Shown here: positions 6,335 through 6,970 of the stretch, one piece after another | How positions within the stretch are numbered: the stretch's first letter is position 1 | Layout of the letters: each line of letters begins with the position of its first letter | Origin: an uncultured Clostridia bacterium | Lineage (GTDB): Bacteria; Bacillota; Clostridia; Christensenellales; Borkfalkiaceae | DNA length: 6,970 bases | Assembly: GCA_934247855.1 (NCBI GenBank) | Contig: CAKQKA010000083.1 | Location: forward strand, 1 to 6,970 | Direction of reading: 5' to 3' | The notes under the pieces: model-generated | What the model was told of the DNA's origin: nothing | Databases searched by the model: none | Seen by the model: only the letters and a program-made list of their open reading frames with translations | Position numbers and translations under genes: made by a program

Positions 6335-6362
6335 TTGTAATAAAAATTGCGAGTGATATAAT
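6335..6362 (+). promoter_or_regulatory. Extended -10 promoter for the lipoprotein gene
   Basis: A perfect TATAAT (6357-6362) is preceded by TGA (6354-6356), giving an extended -10 box. A weak -35, TTGTAA (6335-6340), sits at 16-bp spacing. Transcription would start near 6369, giving a leader of about 180 nt that includes the hairpin chain at 6424-6494. The promoter lies just downstream of the MITE-like element. Confidence 0.7.
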
Positions 6363-6423
6363 AAATTTCGGAAAAAGGTCGAAGTCTATCTTCGGCAAAC
6401 GTGTTTTTCGGGTGCGTTTCCAA

Positions 6424-6494
6424 GCATTTTTTAAAATATTTGCAAAAAAATGCAAAAGGCATGCCTTTTGCTTGACAAAGTTTCTTTGTCAAGC
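6424..6494 (+). repeat. Three chained hairpins in the lipoprotein leader
   Basis: There are three successive perfect inverted repeats. GCATTTTTT (6424-6432) pairs with AAAAAATGC (6445-6453). The 20-bp palindrome 6452-6471 folds as an 8-bp stem with a CATG loop. GCTTGACAAAG (6470-6480) pairs with CTTTGTCAAGC (6484-6494) around a TTT loop. Each repeat shares its terminal GC with the next. No U tract follows the last stem, so it is not a classical terminator. A smaller CGAAG/CTTCG hairpin (6380-6394) lies upstream. Confidence 0.7.
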
Positions 6495-6539
6495 ACACGT
6501 CTTAAATGAAAAATAAAAACGACTAATATTGAAGTTTTT

Positions 6540-6546
6540 AAGGAGG
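6540..6546 (+). promoter_or_regulatory. Strong ribosome binding site of the lipoprotein gene
   Basis: AAGGAGG is a full Shine-Dalgarno sequence four bases before the ATG at 6551. It fixes the start of a gene that is otherwise incomplete in the window. Confidence 0.85.
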
Positions 6547-6550
6547 AATT

Positions 6551-6970
6551 ATGATTAAAAAATCATTTTCAAAAACGATCGCTATTTTAGTGCTTGTTTG
6601 TTGCCTTATCGCTTCCTCAGCCGTATTTTTAGTCGGCTGCAGGCATGACGATAGCACAAATGAAACCACGAAATACACGATAGTGTACGATTCGCGCGGC
6701 GGAGCCGCTGTCAAAAACGGCGTGTACGAAACCGGCAAGAAGTTAAACCTTCCCACGCCGAGTATCGGAAGCGATCCGAAAATGTACGGTTTTTCGTTCA
6801 CCGGTTGGTATTACGATACCGAATGCATGAAAAAAGTTGACAGAAACGCAATCGATGTATCTTATGCGAAATCGGGCGTTCTTACGTTCTATGCAGGCTG
6901 GACGAATTTGCATAACGTTTATTTCGACACGAAGACGAGCCAAATAATCGATTCCGTTCAGTATGCTTAC
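6551..6970 (+). CDS. Secreted lipoprotein with InlB-type (Listeria-Bacteroides) repeat, 3' end outside window
   Basis: The frame is open to the window edge, giving 140 residues without a stop. The N terminus has lysines (MIKKSFSK), a hydrophobic core and a lipobox L27-V28-G29-C30, so it should be exported by Sec, cleaved before C30 and anchored by lipid to the outer face of the membrane. A short polar linker follows. Residues about 42-118 then look like an InlB B-repeat/Flg_new domain: YTIVYDSRGG, GKKLNLP, FSFTGWYYD (G85, W86), and the closing YAGW (A115, G116, W117). These beta-rich modules occur in tandem in surface proteins of Firmicutes and are linked to surface display or adhesion. Residues after 118 (LHNVYFDTKTSQII) begin something else and are cut off. 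The gene has its own promoter and a long structured leader. Its precise role is unknown. Confidence 0.8.
   Translation, partial: MIKKSFSKTIAILVLVCCLIASSAVFLVGCRHDDSTNETTKYTIVYDSRGGAAVKNGVYETGKKLNLPTPSIGSDPKMYGFSFTGWYYDTECMKKVDRNAIDVSYAKSGVLTFYAGWTNLHNVYFDTKTSQIIDSVQYAY

Noticed and set aside
6220..6498. 92-codon frame on the - strand (MCLTKKLCQAKGM...)
   Set aside because: It reads through the hairpin chain, the promoter and the edge of the repeat element. Its K, F and N richness reflects AT-rich DNA, and it has no convincing ribosome binding site or recognised domain.
6472..6500. TTGACA at 6472-6477 as a -35 box
   Set aside because: No -10-like sequence lies 16-18 bp downstream (the bases there are ACACGTC), and the hexamer is fully explained as part of the third hairpin stem.
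1..6970. CRISPR array, tRNA or rRNA genes, transposase or defence genes
   Set aside because: No spaced direct repeats, tRNA-like cloverleaf, conserved rRNA segment or mobile-element protein was found on either strand.

Overview
The window reads as chromosomal DNA of a Gram-positive anaerobe-type bacterium, most likely an uncultured Clostridia (Bacillota) lineage. The signs are an RNase J of Bacillus type and length, a TrmR methyltransferase next to a U32-family tRNA hydroxylase (an arrangement known from Bacillus subtilis), AAGGAGG-type ribosome binding sites, AT-rich spacers around moderate-GC genes, and a lipoprotein with an InlB-type (Listeria-Bacteroides) repeat. A species cannot be named from the sequence. 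All six genes are on the + strand.

Positions 3-4656 hold a housekeeping cluster for tRNA and RNA functions: the 3' end of valS (valyl-tRNA synthetase), rnj (RNase J), trmR (tRNA wobble-uridine methyltransferase) and trhP (U32-family tRNA wobble hydroxylase). The last three genes are tightly packed and the cluster ends in a clear intrinsic terminator at 4673-4710. TrhP and TrmR should act in sequence on uridine 34 of tRNAs (U to ho5U to mo5U). The 136-nt valS-rnj spacer is unusual: it can fold into hairpins, part of it resembles the 3' half of a lysine riboswitch, and it carries a basic 36-codon frame whose stop overlaps the rnj start codon.

The 335-nt gene-free stretch 4657-4991 holds the terminator, an odd palindrome overlapping a cre-like (CcpA/LacI-family) site, and a good sigma-A promoter with an extended -10 box. 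It drives a stand-alone Gfo/Idh/MocA-family oxidoreductase (4992-6029) of unknown substrate.

The 521-nt stretch 6030-6550 has no credible gene but is full of structure. First comes a 264-bp MITE-like element (6037-6300) with 28-bp imperfect terminal inverted repeats and nested internal inverted repeats that could form a branched fold. Then come a promoter with a perfect extended -10 box, a long leader with three consecutive hairpins chained through shared GC dinucleotides (6424-6494), and a strong ribosome binding site. That unit expresses a secreted lipoprotein, cut off by the window end, with an InlB-type repeat. The most interesting undescribed material is this non-coding stretch and the valS-rnj spacer. 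No defence system, CRISPR array, rRNA or tRNA gene was seen.
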